Source of the DNA: Saprospiraceae bacterium
GTDB taxonomy: Bacteria; Bacteroidota; Bacteroidia; Chitinophagales; Saprospiraceae
DNA: 64,000 nucleotides
Direction of reading: 5' to 3'
NCBI GenBank assembly: GCA_016718505.1
Contig: JADKDE010000001.1
Location: forward strand, 1 to 64,000
In this document: piece after piece, positions 46,463 to 57,561 of the stretch
How positions within the stretch are numbered: the stretch's first letter is position 1
Layout of the letters: every line of letters starts with the position of its first letter
Notes under the pieces: generated by a model
What the model saw: the letters and a program-made list of their open reading frames with translations, nothing else
Database searches by the model: none
What the model was told of the DNA's origin: nothing
Translations under genes and position numbers: made by a program

Positions 46463-49400
46463 CTACTTATTCATTACAACCATTTTTCTAGTCGCTGTAC
46501 CCAATGGGCTTGATAGCTCATAGTATAAAACTCCACTAGAGATAAGGTCATCTCCTTCGAGACTTACTTGATTATAACCCTTTTGGTATGTACCACTGAT
46601 GCTTCGAAGTAATTTTCCAGATGCGTCGTACACTTTGATAGTGGCCGTTGTCGGCTTCGGTAGATTAAATCCGATCTGTGTATAGATATCCCAAGGATTT
46701 GGATAGTTTTGATACAATTCAAGTTTTGAATCCATAGCTATACCATTTTGTATGAACTTAAGTTCTACTTTTTGGATTTCGTCGTTTTCTGTAGTTGCTT
46801 CAGCGCTGATTCCTTCAGGAGTCATATACAATGATTCGCTCAATTTTCCTGAACGCAAAGCTTTGAATTTCAGTGTAAACAAAGGCTGACCCGCCTCTAC
46901 TTTATTGCTACCATTGGTATTCCAACTAGCAGACAAAATGCCTTGATTCAATAGTAAGTAAGAGAAATTCTCCTCAGACATTTGAATATTGTTGTTGGCA
47001 AAGCCTTCGAATGATAGATTACCTTTGCTGAATCCTAAAGACAACTGAAGTGAATTCAATTCACCTGCATTTTCGTTGCTGATTGGAATCTCTACGATTT
47101 CACCCGCTTTGAATTCTCTTTCGTTAACAGTGAGGTTAATTGACTTATTAGATCTCTCTTCAGCAGCGTATAGTTGTGATGGAAGACTTGTGTTGTTCAC
47201 GTCACCCACCTTTACACCTACGAATGAAATTCCCGTCATATTGGCTGTCAATTGACCGATAGTGTACAACTCAGGGAATGATTCAGTATTAGGATTATTG
47301 GTAGTAAATTGGTAAGCTTTGTCAACGAATCTCCAAGAGGTATTTCTTGAGAAATTATCAATCTTACCCAAAACCAATTTTCTAAGCTCAACCAAATCCG
47401 CTGAAGTAATCTCTCCTGACTTGTTAATGTCAGCAGCTATCATTTTGTAAGGTGTATTCAATTTTTCACTACCCAAAATATGCTTTTGAATCAAAAGAAT
47501 ATCTGCAGTGGACAAACCATTTCTTGGAGCCAATAATTTCTGAGGAACTACTGAATAAGAACCACCTGTATTCATAGCTGGGAATTCATAAGTACCACTG
47601 GCAGATGTCTGCACAACAGAATTACCTCCTTCTAAGCTGATATCAACAAGCTCGATATTTCTGCCTTGTTCTGTTTGGATGCTTCCTCCTACTACAGCTC
47701 TTCCAAGAAGATCAGCTTCGCATGGACGATTCTCATTACATTGAGTAATAACCGCACCCATATTGTTTTGAACCATCACGCCCGTTCTGCAATAATCCCA
47801 GTTGCCATACTCATCTGTTACGATGATGTATATGGACATAAATCTAGGAGCTTCTTGACCTGCATCATTGGTAAATCCACCAGAACACAAGTAATCTCTA
47901 CAATCAAAAGTGATGCTAGAAGGCGCGCTTAGTGCAGATGTTGAGCTAGGCACTAATCTCGATATTGTGTATGTCAATCTGTTACTTGGTGTACAATTGT
48001 CGAAAGAACCATCATTGAAATTAGATGCTGGTATAGTAATCGTACCCGTTGAAGGCATCAATTCTACGACCAAAGTCTTACATACTGGTGATGGCTTTTT
48101 GTTTTCGATAACATTGATAAAGCTTTCTCTAGTTGAAGCATTTCCACAACCGTCCTCAGCTGACCAAAGCACTCGATGTCTTCCTACTGTAAAGTTTCTA
48201 GTTATAGAGTTACCTACACCTGTAGCGTCGTATGTTCCGTTATTATCTATATCTAATGACCAATTCCAAGCAATTTCCTCAGCAGTAGCACAATCATCTA
48301 TTGCAGTTGCCGAAGCTGTACCATTGGTAGAAACACAATTGTCATTTGCTGTCAATGTAATGTTTGTGGCAGATACTGCAGGCGGAACTGTATTCATAAT
48401 GATAATCTCCTGAGTATATCTCCACATTGCATATCCAGAACTTCCGTCGATATAGTAAAGACCTTGTGGCGTAGGAGCACAGAATCTTCTGCACCAATCG
48501 ATCACCTTCCATTGTCTCAATATTTTAGTACATCCTGCAGATCCTCTAGGCAACTTGAATACTTCGTCTTCATAACTTACAAGTATCTGAGAACATCCAT
48601 CCTCATTGGCGATAAATGGTCTAGATTGGTTAAATGGCAGTGCGCATGGATCCCAAGGATATGCAGCTGTAGCACAATTTTGGAATAAATTTATGCTTGG
48701 TGTGCAAACTGTTACATTCATCGCTACGTCCGCAGGCCAGTAAATATCGTGCTTGCCATCTTGCCATTTAACCTGAAGATATGGGCCAGGTGTCAATGGA
48801 AGTGCTGGAGGATTTGAGATATAATAGAATTTACATGGATCTTCCCATACATTTCTATCTCTATCTGCATTGAATACATTCGTTACATTAGAAGCTCCAG
48901 TTACAGAACTGTTCATAACAGCTGCATCATATCCAAAGAAGGCATTTCTAGATGCTACTGTAATCGTCTGTGTAGTTGAAGTGGTTGTATTGCTGGCGTT
49001 TCTAATAATAAAGGTTCTTGTAATTGTGCCAGCTCCGCACGATAAATTAGTAGTGACAGATGGAGCGTCCACCGTGTTGATACATCCATTTTGAACGTAC
49101 CCATCCAATCCCCAATTTCTTGGAGTTCTTACTAAATCATATCTGCCCGTAGCAGCATTATATACAGGCGTTTCTTCTTGGGTGATGATAGCATTTCTAG
49201 TTTGATTCGGCAATCTTATCATTCCGAATTCGTTGTAGGTTCCTCCAACATTTGAAAAAGGATATCTACAATCAACCGTCAAATCTGGTAATCCAACAAC
49301 TACTGGAAGGATTTTATCTTGTACCTCAACAGCAACCATACAATCGTTGAAATTGCCTTGAGCATCATAAACTCTTAAAATAACTGTCACATGATTCGTC

Positions 49401-50878
49401 GGACTTACTTCCGCACAACAGAATGTAACAAAATCTCTGAAAGTCGTATTCAAACTTCCATCTGGACAAGCATCGCTTGACATTTTCCTGATAGCAACTC
49501 TAGAAACTGAGCAATTATCCCAGCTACCATTGTCGATATCACTAGCATTCAAACGACCATATCCTTGCTCATTTAATGCAACAACTGTATTTCTAACACA
49601 AACTGGAACTGGCTTGGTTTGATCTTGTACCATAACCGTATAAATCGCTTGGGTAGAATTACCGCAATCATCATAAGCTCTATATGTGATGGTATTATTA
49701 CCAGCTGGTAAAGCTACATCCCATCCTGTATTTGGCATACTAGACCTAGCACCTCCAGGATAGATTACATCTACTCTGACAGTTCCACAATTATCCGCAA
49801 CGGTTGGATAAGGGATTCTGTAAGGCGCAGTACAATTAAATGCACCCGTTGAAAGTGTACTATTAGCTGGTACACTCAATGTTGGAGCCTCTATGTCACG
49901 AATGGTAATAATTTGGGTGCAATTGGCCATTTGGTCAACTCCACAATTCCAGATATTATACCTCCATGTACGCATAATTTTACGCTCTCTACCACATGTT
50001 AATTGCAATAAATTGTCTGTATAATCTACAGCAATATTACAAGCTACATTTACACTGTTCGGAGTCCATAAAGGAATCAGCGTACCTCCAGATAATATAC
50101 TAGGTACTCCTGTAAGGCTTGGAGCTGGATTGGTTCCAACCGGATAATCTGTACAATTGACAGTAATATCACCTGAACAAGTGATATCAGACAAAATTGC
50201 AGCTTTTACAAATACTCTTAAAGTACAAGGAGGAGAGACATTGTTATTAGCATCTGATGCATAATATACACGTGTTAAAACGCGTAAAATACCAGGCTCA
50301 GTAACACAATCTCCTGGTCGTGAACTGATGTCCACTAGATTGGTAGTAACAGGTGCAGAACAATTGTCAGTAAAGCCAGGCGACCAAGTCGCTGTCTCCC
50401 AACAATTAAGCGTAACATCCGCACAGCTAGATATAACTGGAGCAAATTTGTCTTCGACCAAAGCATTGGCCCAACACATATTGCCAGATACTCCATCCCT
50501 TACCTCTACTACAACTCTCTTGTTAAGCCAAGAAGAAGCAGTCGTCCAAGTAAAAAGTGTAGCACCAGTAGCTAGGACACCTGACTGAGCAATGATTGGA
50601 CCTGTCATTCCATCACGCAAAGTAAGGGTAAAATTGGCAGCACCAGGACAACTAGCCCCGTTACCATCCAAAAACATATTGGCATTGATTCTCGCTTGAC
50701 AATTTTCATTTAATGAAATATTGGCATCGTGACAACCGAGCGTACAAGATGCCGCATTGGCATCCATAACGGAAAAAATGGACATACAAACAACGACCAG
50801 CCAAGCTGATATTTGATCGTAAAATCCAGAGGATCTGTGTGAGTCTGATCCAAAGCATTTTAGAATAGTTTTCTTCAT
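46463..50878 (-). CDS. Large T9SS-sorted surface protein with repeated beta domains, dockerin-like and cohesin-like modules
   Basis: The 1471-residue protein has a signal peptide ending MDANA-AS. The first ~1050 residues are repeated Cys-containing HYR/Ig-like segments (CTQIITIRDIEAPTLSVP, NTITYRAYDDCGNSTQAIYTVMVQD, VLWSAEDGCGNASTRESFINV). These are followed by a CnaB-like segment, then a dockerin-like pair (LSTADILLIQKHILG and MIAADINKSGEITSADLVELRKLVLG). A cohesin-like stretch (REFKAGEIVEIPISNENAGELNSLQLSLGF) precedes a type A sorting domain (YQNYPNPWDIYTQIGFNLP). Probably a large adhesin or matrix protein on the surface. Dockerin- and cohesin-like modules in one chain suggest self-association (inference). 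Its terminator is clear. Confidence 0.85.
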   Translation of the reverse strand: MKKTILKCFGSDSHRSSGFYDQISAWLVVVCMSIFSVMDANAASCTLGCHDANISLNENCQARINANMFLDGNGASCPGAANFTLTLRDGMTGPIIAQSGVLATGATLFTWTTASSWLNKRVVVEVRDGVSGNMCWANALVEDKFAPVISSCADVTLNCWETATWSPGFTDNCSAPVTTNLVDISSRPGDCVTEPGILRVLTRVYYASDANNNVSPPCTLRVFVKAAILSDITCSGDITVNCTDYPVGTNPAPSLTGVPSILSGGTLIPLWTPNSVNVACNIAVDYTDNLLQLTCGRERKIMRTWRYNIWNCGVDQMANCTQIITIRDIEAPTLSVPANSTLSTGAFNCTAPYRIPYPTVADNCGTVRVDVIYPGGARSSMPNTGWDVALPAGNNTITYRAYDDCGNSTQAIYTVMVQDQTKPVPVCVRNTVVALNEQGYGRLNASDIDNGSWDNCSVSRVAIRKMSSDACPDGSLNTTFRDFVTFCCAEVSPTNHVTVILRVYDAQGNFNDCMVAVEVQDKILPVVVGLPDLTVDCRYPFSNVGGTYNEFGMIRLPNQTRNAIITQEETPVYNAATGRYDLVRTPRNWGLDGYVQNGCINTVDAPSVTTNLSCGAGTITRTFIIRNASNTTTSTTQTITVASRNAFFGYDAAVMNSSVTGASNVTNVFNADRDRNVWEDPCKFYYISNPPALPLTPGPYLQVKWQDGKHDIYWPADVAMNVTVCTPSINLFQNCATAAYPWDPCALPFNQSRPFIANEDGCSQILVSYEDEVFKLPRGSAGCTKILRQWKVIDWCRRFCAPTPQGLYYIDGSSGYAMWRYTQEIIIMNTVPPAVSATNITLTANDNCVSTNGTASATAIDDCATAEEIAWNWSLDIDNNGTYDATGVGNSITRNFTVGRHRVLWSAEDGCGNASTRESFINVIENKKPSPVCKTLVVELMPSTGTITIPASNFNDGSFDNCTPSNRLTYTISRLVPSSTSALSAPSSITFDCRDYLCSGGFTNDAGQEAPRFMSIYIIVTDEYGNWDYCRTGVMVQNNMGAVITQCNENRPCEADLLGRAVVGGSIQTEQGRNIELVDISLEGGNSVVQTSASGTYEFPAMNTGGSYSVVPQKLLAPRNGLSTADILLIQKHILGSEKLNTPYKMIAADINKSGEITSADLVELRKLVLGKIDNFSRNTSWRFVDKAYQFTTNNPNTESFPELYTIGQLTANMTGISFVGVKVGDVNNTSLPSQLYAAEERSNKSINLTVNEREFKAGEIVEIPISNENAGELNSLQLSLGFSKGNLSFEGFANNNIQMSEENFSYLLLNQGILSASWNTNGSNKVEAGQPLFTLKFKALRSGKLSESLYMTPEGISAEATTENDEIQKVELKFIQNGIAMDSKLELYQNYPNPWDIYTQIGFNLPKPTTATIKVYDASGKLLRSISGTYQKGYNQVSLEGDDLISSGVLYYELSSPLGTATRKMVVMNK

Positions 50879-51549
50879 GCGATCTTAGTTTAAGTTAAAA
50901 AAAATGAATAAAATAAATATAATACAAGCCCTTTCGAGCGTGATTCCACTTTTATAAAATTTCAGTATTAAGGGCTGATTCATTTGGGCAATAGCCAAAG
51001 CAAAAAGTCGTAAGACCTAAGTCTTCATTCCTTAAAAAATTGCATCCGATTAAGTCCCTAAAATCGATTACTTTTTAGTTACCTATTGAATCCAAAACTC
51101 CAACTATTGCCCATCTGATATTTGAAACACGTTTTTATCAAAATCTACAGAGCCATAAATACTTGAAACAGAACTAATACACTTTTATCCAATGATAAAT
51201 ATATTACGCAAATCTATAATATGTTCTAAAATTGGGAAATACTCATTTGTGTCTATTTTTTATATCTACAAAAACATCATGAATCAAGTATCTGATTTTC
51301 TTCGTCTTATATATATAATTTTACTCCAATTGTTGTTTTACATATTAATATTATTTATAATATGTTTTTTATCTCTATGTTTTACATTCGTTTTTATTGG
51401 AAAGAAATTTGAATTTTGATCATAACTACTGACGATTTGGCCTTTTATCTTGCCCATCATCGATTTATTCGCAGTGAACTTCTATTTATTCCGATCAAAA
51501 TAAATTATTTGATGTTATTTTGCCTTTTAATAAAAAATCAGAGCATTAA
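50879..51549. other. Gene-poor region between divergent surface-protein genes
   Basis: About 670 bases. It holds an inverted repeat CATTTGGGCAATAG (50981-50994) / CTATTGCCCATCTG (51104-51117), 12 of 14 matching, and a short one AGCCCTT/AAGGGCT (50927/50970). A frame at 51192-51419 encodes only hydrophobic residues and is not supported. It presumably carries both divergent promoters. Confidence 0.5.
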
Positions 51550-54017
51550 ATGGCAAATTTTAAAAGTCTTCTTTTAGTAGTTTCAATTATAGCACAGGCT
51601 ATTGGGGCATGGGCTCAATTCGGAGCACCTATTGGTGGAGGCATGGGAGGTGGAAACTCGGCCGTATTGGGTAGGATTACGGGCAGCCTTGTGGATAGTT
51701 TGACAGGAAAACCAGTTGAGTTCGCGACTGTTTCGCTAGAATTATCAGAATTTGATAAAATAGTAAACGGCACCACCACGAATGATTTGGGCAAATTCGA
51801 ATTTGATAAGATCGCTAAGGGCAATTATCGATTGACTCTTGGATTTCTAGGCTATAACGACAAGCGCATCGATGATATCAAAATATCTACGACCATTACA
51901 GAAATTTCATTGGGGAAAATTTTACTCACTCCTATAAGTCAGGAATTAGATAAAGTAGAAATCGTAGGACAAAGAGCTTTGATAGAAAACAAGGTGGACA
52001 AGATTGTCTATAATGCTGACCAAGACATTACGAGCAAAGGAGGGCAAGCATCTGATATCCTCAAAAAAGTGCCCATGGTGACTGTAGATCAGGATGGTAA
52101 TGTCCAACTTCGGGAAGTAGCAATAACATACAAGTATTGATCAATGGAAAACCGTCTCAGATGATGGCAACAAGTGTAGCAGATGCACTTCGTATGATTC
52201 CCGCTGACCAAATCAAAACTGTTGAAGTCATCACAAATCCCAGCGCTAAATACGACGCAGAAGGCGCTTCGGGTATCATTAATATCATCACCAAGAAAAA
52301 GAATATCGATGGCATCAATGGTACAGTAGGTTTGAGTGCTGGTACTCGCTTGAATAATGGCAATGCCAGTTTGAACATCAAAAAAGGGGATCTAGCCATA
52401 TTGTCAAGTCTCGGTGGCAACTATTTTCACCCACAAAAGGGACTTTTTGAAAACAAAAGAACCTCATATTATCAAAATGATACAACCGTCCTAACCCAGT
52501 CGGGAGAAAATACATCTAGAAGGATCGGTTTTGTAGGCTCTTTTGGTTTGGATTATGATATCAATAGCCATCACAATATCAGTTCTTCCATCAAGGGTAA
52601 TAGGCTTCGACAGGGTGGAGAGGGAGTTGCCAATGTATTTTTGGACAATCCTGGTTTTATGTCTGATTTGAATTATCAAAGAAAAAGTGAAAACTTTCCC
52701 ATATTTGGAGGATTCGACTGGACCACTGATTATAAGCGTACATTTTCCAATCCCAGTCAAGAATTTTCTGCGGCTTTGCAATGGAACCAGGGCCTTAATC
52801 AAAATGACTTCGTCATAGACCAGGACGGAATTTTTCCTCTTCATGAAAAATCTTATAACACGGGCAAAAACAATGAATTTACCGCTCAAGCCGATTATGT
52901 CCAGCCATTCAAAGATGGTTCTAGTTTAGAATTTGGTGGAAAATCCATTTGGAGAAGACTAAGTAGTGATATAGAATATACAAGTCTCGACAGCGCAACG
53001 AGTGTTTATCTTCGAGATCCAGTGAGGTCCAATATTTTCAAGTACAACCAAGATATGTATGCAGCCTATAGTTCATACAGTTTTATGGTTTTGAAAAAAA
53101 TAAATATAAAAGCTGGGCTTAGATATGAGCGAACGGCCATCTCTAGTCCTGATTTAGTAAATTTTGACAACCATTACGACAATTTATTTCCAAGCTTGAC
53201 GATTTCTAGGACATTTAAAAATTATAGCACCCTCAAATTTGGATACAACAGAAGATTGCAAAGACCCAGCCAGTATTATCTCAATCCTTTCAGAAATGAA
53301 TCAGATCCCTTGAATATAACATACGGAAATCCTTCTTTATCCCCCGAATTGACTGACAATTTAGAGATCTCTTATTCAGGATTTTACGGAGGTAATTTTT
53401 TAAATTTATCCACATTTTACAGATATTCTCAGGACATCATAGAAAGTTTTTACACCCAAGTATCAAGCAATCGCGGTGAAACCAGCTTTCGAAATATTGG
53501 CAAAAATAGAAGCGTTGGACTTAGTGCATTTGGGTCCTATCAGATCACCAACAATTGGGTTTTAAGAGGCGGTGGAAACGTTTTTACTTATGATATTTCT
53601 ACGGATATTGAAAACATTTCTACAACAACATATGTCATGTTCAATGCCAATATCATGACGACTTTGACCTTAAAAAACAATTGGAATATCGAAGGCTTTG
53701 GATTTTTCAATGCGCCTAGAAGAACCGTACAAGGCAAGAATCCCACTTTCTCATATTATGAAGTAGGCGTAAAAAAAGAATTTTGGAACAAAAAAGCCAG
53801 CGTGAAATTAGGCTGTACCCAGCCATTTACTGAATATAGAAGATTCATCACCAACCTGAAAGGTACCAATTTTGAGCAATATAGCGAATTCAAATTGCCG
53901 TTCCGTTCATTCAACCTTGCATTCAACTATTCTTTTGGAAAAGCCATCAAACCAAACAAAGCAAAAAAAATAAATAACGACGATTTAAAACAAGGTGACA
54001 ACAATGGTGGTTTCTAA
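51550..54017 (+). pseudogene. Outer membrane beta-barrel (TonB-dependent receptor-like) protein, broken by a frameshift
   Basis: The first frame has a signal peptide, a Gly-rich linker, a carboxypeptidase-regulatory-like domain (GSLVDSLTGKPVEFATVSLE) and the plug start (DILKKVPMVTVDQDGNVQLR). The second frame continues with NNIQVLINGKPSQMM, VADALRMIPADQIKTVEVITNPSAKYDAEG and a full barrel ending RSFNLAFNYSFGKAI plus a basic tail. Adding one G to the GGG at 52112-52114 restores ...QLRGSSNNIQVLING, the family consensus, and one protein of about 822 residues. It belongs to the TonB-receptor-like 'outer membrane beta-barrel' group of Bacteroidota. The ligand is unknown. Confidence 0.88.
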
Positions 54018-54093
54018 TATGGTGCGCAATTTTGATAACTTGACTTTTGGTTATTACTCCAATTTATTAGCCTTTTGCAGCAATAGGACGTTA

Positions 54094-54124
54094 TTGGTTT
54101 CTAGCCTAATTTTGGTTATCTTTG
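54094..54124 (+). promoter_or_regulatory. Candidate secA promoter
   Basis: TTG at 54094-54096 and TATCTTTG at 54117-54124 are separated by 20 bases, close to the Bacteroidota -33/-7 arrangement. The ATG follows 44 bases later. Confidence 0.5.
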
Positions 54125-54167
54125 CCCTTATTTTATAATAATTTCACACGAACACGAAATTTTAGAC

Positions 54168-57100
54168 ATGTTTAATTTTTTTAAAAATACACTTACTCAG
54201 TTATTTGGTACAAAGTACGATAAAGATGTAAAAAAATTCTCTGAAAGAATCCCTAGTATCCAACAATACGAAGCTGAATACCAAGCTCTTTCTAATGACG
54301 AATTGAGAAACAAAACACTCGAATTCAAAGAACGTATTAAAGAATATCTCAGCGATATCGACCTCGAAATAACAAAATTGAAAGAGGATGCTCTGAATGC
54401 GGCTGATATTTTTCAAAAAGAAAAAATCTACAACGAAGTTGATTCCATTAGAAAAGACAGGGACAAACAGTTAGAAGTTGTTTTGAATAATATTCTCCCA
54501 GAAGCGTTTGCTGTCATCAAAGAGACGAGCCGAAGATTTAAGGATAATACGGAGATTTCAGTTCAGGCTACCGAACACGATATAGCCTTGAGTCCTAAAA
54601 AATCCTACCTAACCATCCAAGGCAATCAGGCTATCTACAAAAATAGTTGGACAGCTGCAGGTGGTGAAATCACTTGGAATATGTTGCATTACGACGTGCA
54701 ATTGATTGGTGGTATGGCTCTTCACGAAGGCAATATTGCGGAGATGGCTACAGGGGAAGGTAAAACTTTGGTTGCTACCCTTCCTGCATATTTAAATGCC
54801 CTAGCTGGAGAAGGAGTGCATATCATTACTGTCAATGACTATTTGGCTAGAAGGGACTCCGAGTGGATTGGACCCATTTTCGAATTTTTAATGCTCACCG
54901 TCGATTGCATCGACAAGTATAAGCCGCATACTGAAGAAAGGCGTAAAGCATACTTGTGTGATATCACTTATGGTACCAATGCAGAGTTTGGCTTCGATTA
55001 TCTAAGGGATAATATGGTCATTTCTCAAGCAGAACTGGTCCAGCGTAAGCATCATTATGCCATGGTGGATGAGGTGGATTCAGTGTTGATTGACGATGCG
55101 AGAACACCGCTTATTATCTCAGGTCCAGTCACCCACGATGCTACCGAACAAGAATACATGGAGCTCAAACCACGAGTTGAGAAAATGCTTGAAGCCCAGA
55201 GAAAATTGGTTACTGAATATTTGACAGAGGCTAAAAAATTAATATCTGCAGGCAATACGGGTCCCAACGAAGGTGAAGGGGGATTGGCTCTTTTTAGAGC
55301 ATATCGAGCTCTTCCTAAATACCGACCTCTCATAAAATATTTGTCCGAAGAAGGAATTAAAGTTATTCTTCAAAAAACGGAGAATTTCTACATGCAAGAG
55401 CAATCGAGAAATATGCACAAAGCAGACCAACCTTTGTATTTTACAATTGATGAAAAAAATAGAAACGTTGAGCTTACCGACAAAGGTTCTGAACTTTTAT
55501 CTGCAACTTCTAAGGATATAACCGATCCACATTTCTTCATTATGCCAGATTTGGCAAGTGAAATGAACGATATTGATCAAAACAGCTCACTTTCGAAAGA
55601 AGAAAAAGCTACACTTAAAGACCAATTGGCTCAAGATTTTTCTCTAAAATCTAGAAGACTACACTCGATCTCACAATTATTAAAAGCTTATACACTTTTT
55701 GAAAAAGATGTAGAATACGTAGTTTTAGAAGGTGAAGTAAAAATCGTGGATGAGCAAACGGGTCGTATCATGGATGGTCGTAGATACTCTGATGGACTAC
55801 ACCAAGCCATAGAAGCCAAAGAAGACGTTGAAGTAGGTGAGCACACCCAAACATACGCAACCGTTACACTCCAAAATTATTTCAGAATGTACCACAAACT
55901 CGCTGGTAGGACGGGTACCGCGGAGACAGAGGCTGGTGAGTTTTGGGAAATTTACAAATTGGACGGTGTAGTAATCCCTACCAATAGAGACATCGTCCGT
56001 GACGATAGAGAGGATCTTGTGTACAAAACTTCAAGGGAAAAATTCAACGCCGTCATCGATGAAATCGTAGCATTAAGCAACGCTGGTCGCCCCGTGCTTG
56101 TGGGTACAACATCTGTTGAAATTTCTGAACTTTTGAGCAGGATGCTGAAAATCAGAGGCATCCCACACAACGTTTTGAATGCAAAACAGCACCAACGAGA
56201 AGCAGAAGTCGTAGCTGAGGCTGGTTTACCTGGAAAAGTAACCATCGCCACCAACATGGCAGGTCGTGGTACGGATATCAAGATATCGGATGAAGTAAAA
56301 GCAAGTGGTGGTCTCGCGATCATCGGTACCGAAAGGCATGATTCTAGACGTGTGGACAGGCAGCTTCGTGGTAGAGCTGGAAGACAGGGTGATCCTGGTA
56401 CTTCACAGTTCTACGTTTCACTAGAAGACGATTTAATGCGTCTATTCCAATCAGACAGGATAGCCAAAATCATGGACCGATTGGGCCACAAAGATGGCGA
56501 TGTGATACAAGCCCCTATGGTCACCAAATCCATCGAGAGAGCCCAGAAAAAAGTCGAAGAAAACAATTTTGGAATTCGTAAAAGGCTCTTGGATTACGAC
56601 GACGTCATGAATATCCAAAGAGAGGCTATTTACAAAAAAAGAGGTAATGCACTTTCTGGAGAACGACTAAATATCGACATCGACTATATGTTCAATGCGA
56701 TGTGTGAGCGAATTCTAATTGCGCATAAGGACGGAGGGGACTTCCAAGCATTTGTCACTGATACCATACGTATCTTAGGCATCAGTCCAGATATAACTTC
56801 CGACACTTTTTTCAACACCCCTGAAAAAGATTTGCTGGTCAAATTTCAAGATGAAGTAAAATCTCATTATTATAAAAAAGGCGACAACATCGGCCAAAAC
56901 TTATTGCCTTTAATCCAACAAATATACACGCACGAAGGTCACCGTTATAAAAGAATCTCCTTGCCTTTCGAGATAGGTTCCAGCAATCCTATGCATGTTT
57001 CTGCGGATCTTAAAGATGCCGTGGACACCGAAGGAAAATCCGTGATGAGAGATATCGAGAAAGTTCTCACGCTTGCGATCATCGACGACAATTGGAAAGA

Positions 57101-57512
57101 GCATCTTAGAGCCATGGATGAACTCAAAGAGTCCGTTCAGTCTGCTTCTTTTGAGCAAAAAGATCCGTTGGTTATCTATAAGATGGAAGCATTCAACCTT
57201 TTCCAAACATTGATCAATAAAATCAATTTTGATGTGGTTACTGCCTTGTCAAAAGGCTTTGTTCCAATCCAATTAGAATCCGAAATCAAGGAGGCCAAAG
57301 AAAAAAAGACCGACTTGAGCAAAGTCAGCGCTACGCGATCAGAACAAGGAACGGAAGCTCAACAGGCGGCTAAACAGGCAGCACAAAATGTCAATCAACC
57401 CAGCAGGCCCAAGGTAGAACAAGTCATTCGTACCATGCCTAAAGTGGGTCGTAATGAACCTTGTCCTTGCGGCAGTGGCAAAAAATTTAAAAACTGCCAT
57501 GGTGTTGAGTGA
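54168..57512 (+). CDS. secA: Preprotein translocase subunit SecA
   Basis: The 1114-residue ATPase drives proteins through SecYEG. Visible are Walker A MATGEGKT (about 194-201), VNDYLARRDSEW, TYGTNAEFGFDYLRDN, the DEVD box (about 299), NBD2 with GTTSVE and TNMAGRGTDI, GLAIIGTERHDSRRVDRQLRGRAGRQGDPG, the scaffold and wing, and a C-terminal SecB/lipid-binding zinc motif CPCGSGKKFKNCHG. It is longer than E. coli SecA because of an insertion in NBD1 around residues 325-460, usual in Bacteroidota. recG follows 49 bases later in the same direction. Confidence 0.98.
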   Translation: MFNFFKNTLTQLFGTKYDKDVKKFSERIPSIQQYEAEYQALSNDELRNKTLEFKERIKEYLSDIDLEITKLKEDALNAADIFQKEKIYNEVDSIRKDRDKQLEVVLNNILPEAFAVIKETSRRFKDNTEISVQATEHDIALSPKKSYLTIQGNQAIYKNSWTAAGGEITWNMLHYDVQLIGGMALHEGNIAEMATGEGKTLVATLPAYLNALAGEGVHIITVNDYLARRDSEWIGPIFEFLMLTVDCIDKYKPHTEERRKAYLCDITYGTNAEFGFDYLRDNMVISQAELVQRKHHYAMVDEVDSVLIDDARTPLIISGPVTHDATEQEYMELKPRVEKMLEAQRKLVTEYLTEAKKLISAGNTGPNEGEGGLALFRAYRALPKYRPLIKYLSEEGIKVILQKTENFYMQEQSRNMHKADQPLYFTIDEKNRNVELTDKGSELLSATSKDITDPHFFIMPDLASEMNDIDQNSSLSKEEKATLKDQLAQDFSLKSRRLHSISQLLKAYTLFEKDVEYVVLEGEVKIVDEQTGRIMDGRRYSDGLHQAIEAKEDVEVGEHTQTYATVTLQNYFRMYHKLAGRTGTAETEAGEFWEIYKLDGVVIPTNRDIVRDDREDLVYKTSREKFNAVIDEIVALSNAGRPVLVGTTSVEISELLSRMLKIRGIPHNVLNAKQHQREAEVVAEAGLPGKVTIATNMAGRGTDIKISDEVKASGGLAIIGTERHDSRRVDRQLRGRAGRQGDPGTSQFYVSLEDDLMRLFQSDRIAKIMDRLGHKDGDVIQAPMVTKSIERAQKKVEENNFGIRKRLLDYDDVMNIQREAIYKKRGNALSGERLNIDIDYMFNAMCERILIAHKDGGDFQAFVTDTIRILGISPDITSDTFFNTPEKDLLVKFQDEVKSHYYKKGDNIGQNLLPLIQQIYTHEGHRYKRISLPFEIGSSNPMHVSADLKDAVDTEGKSVMRDIEKVLTLAIIDDNWKEHLRAMDELKESVQSASFEQKDPLVIYKMEAFNLFQTLINKINFDVVTALSKGFVPIQLESEIKEAKEKKTDLSKVSATRSEQGTEAQQAAKQAAQNVNQPSRPKVEQVIRTMPKVGRNEPCPCGSGKKFKNCHGVE

Positions 57513-57561
57513 TTTAACCCATAATCTTGTCTCGATTAGGCGCTAATTTAATATAAGTGGT

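Noticed and set aside
51192..51419. 75-residue hydrophobic frame
   Set aside because: AT-rich DNA readily gives Ile/Leu/Phe-rich frames; no family, promoter or neighbour supports it.
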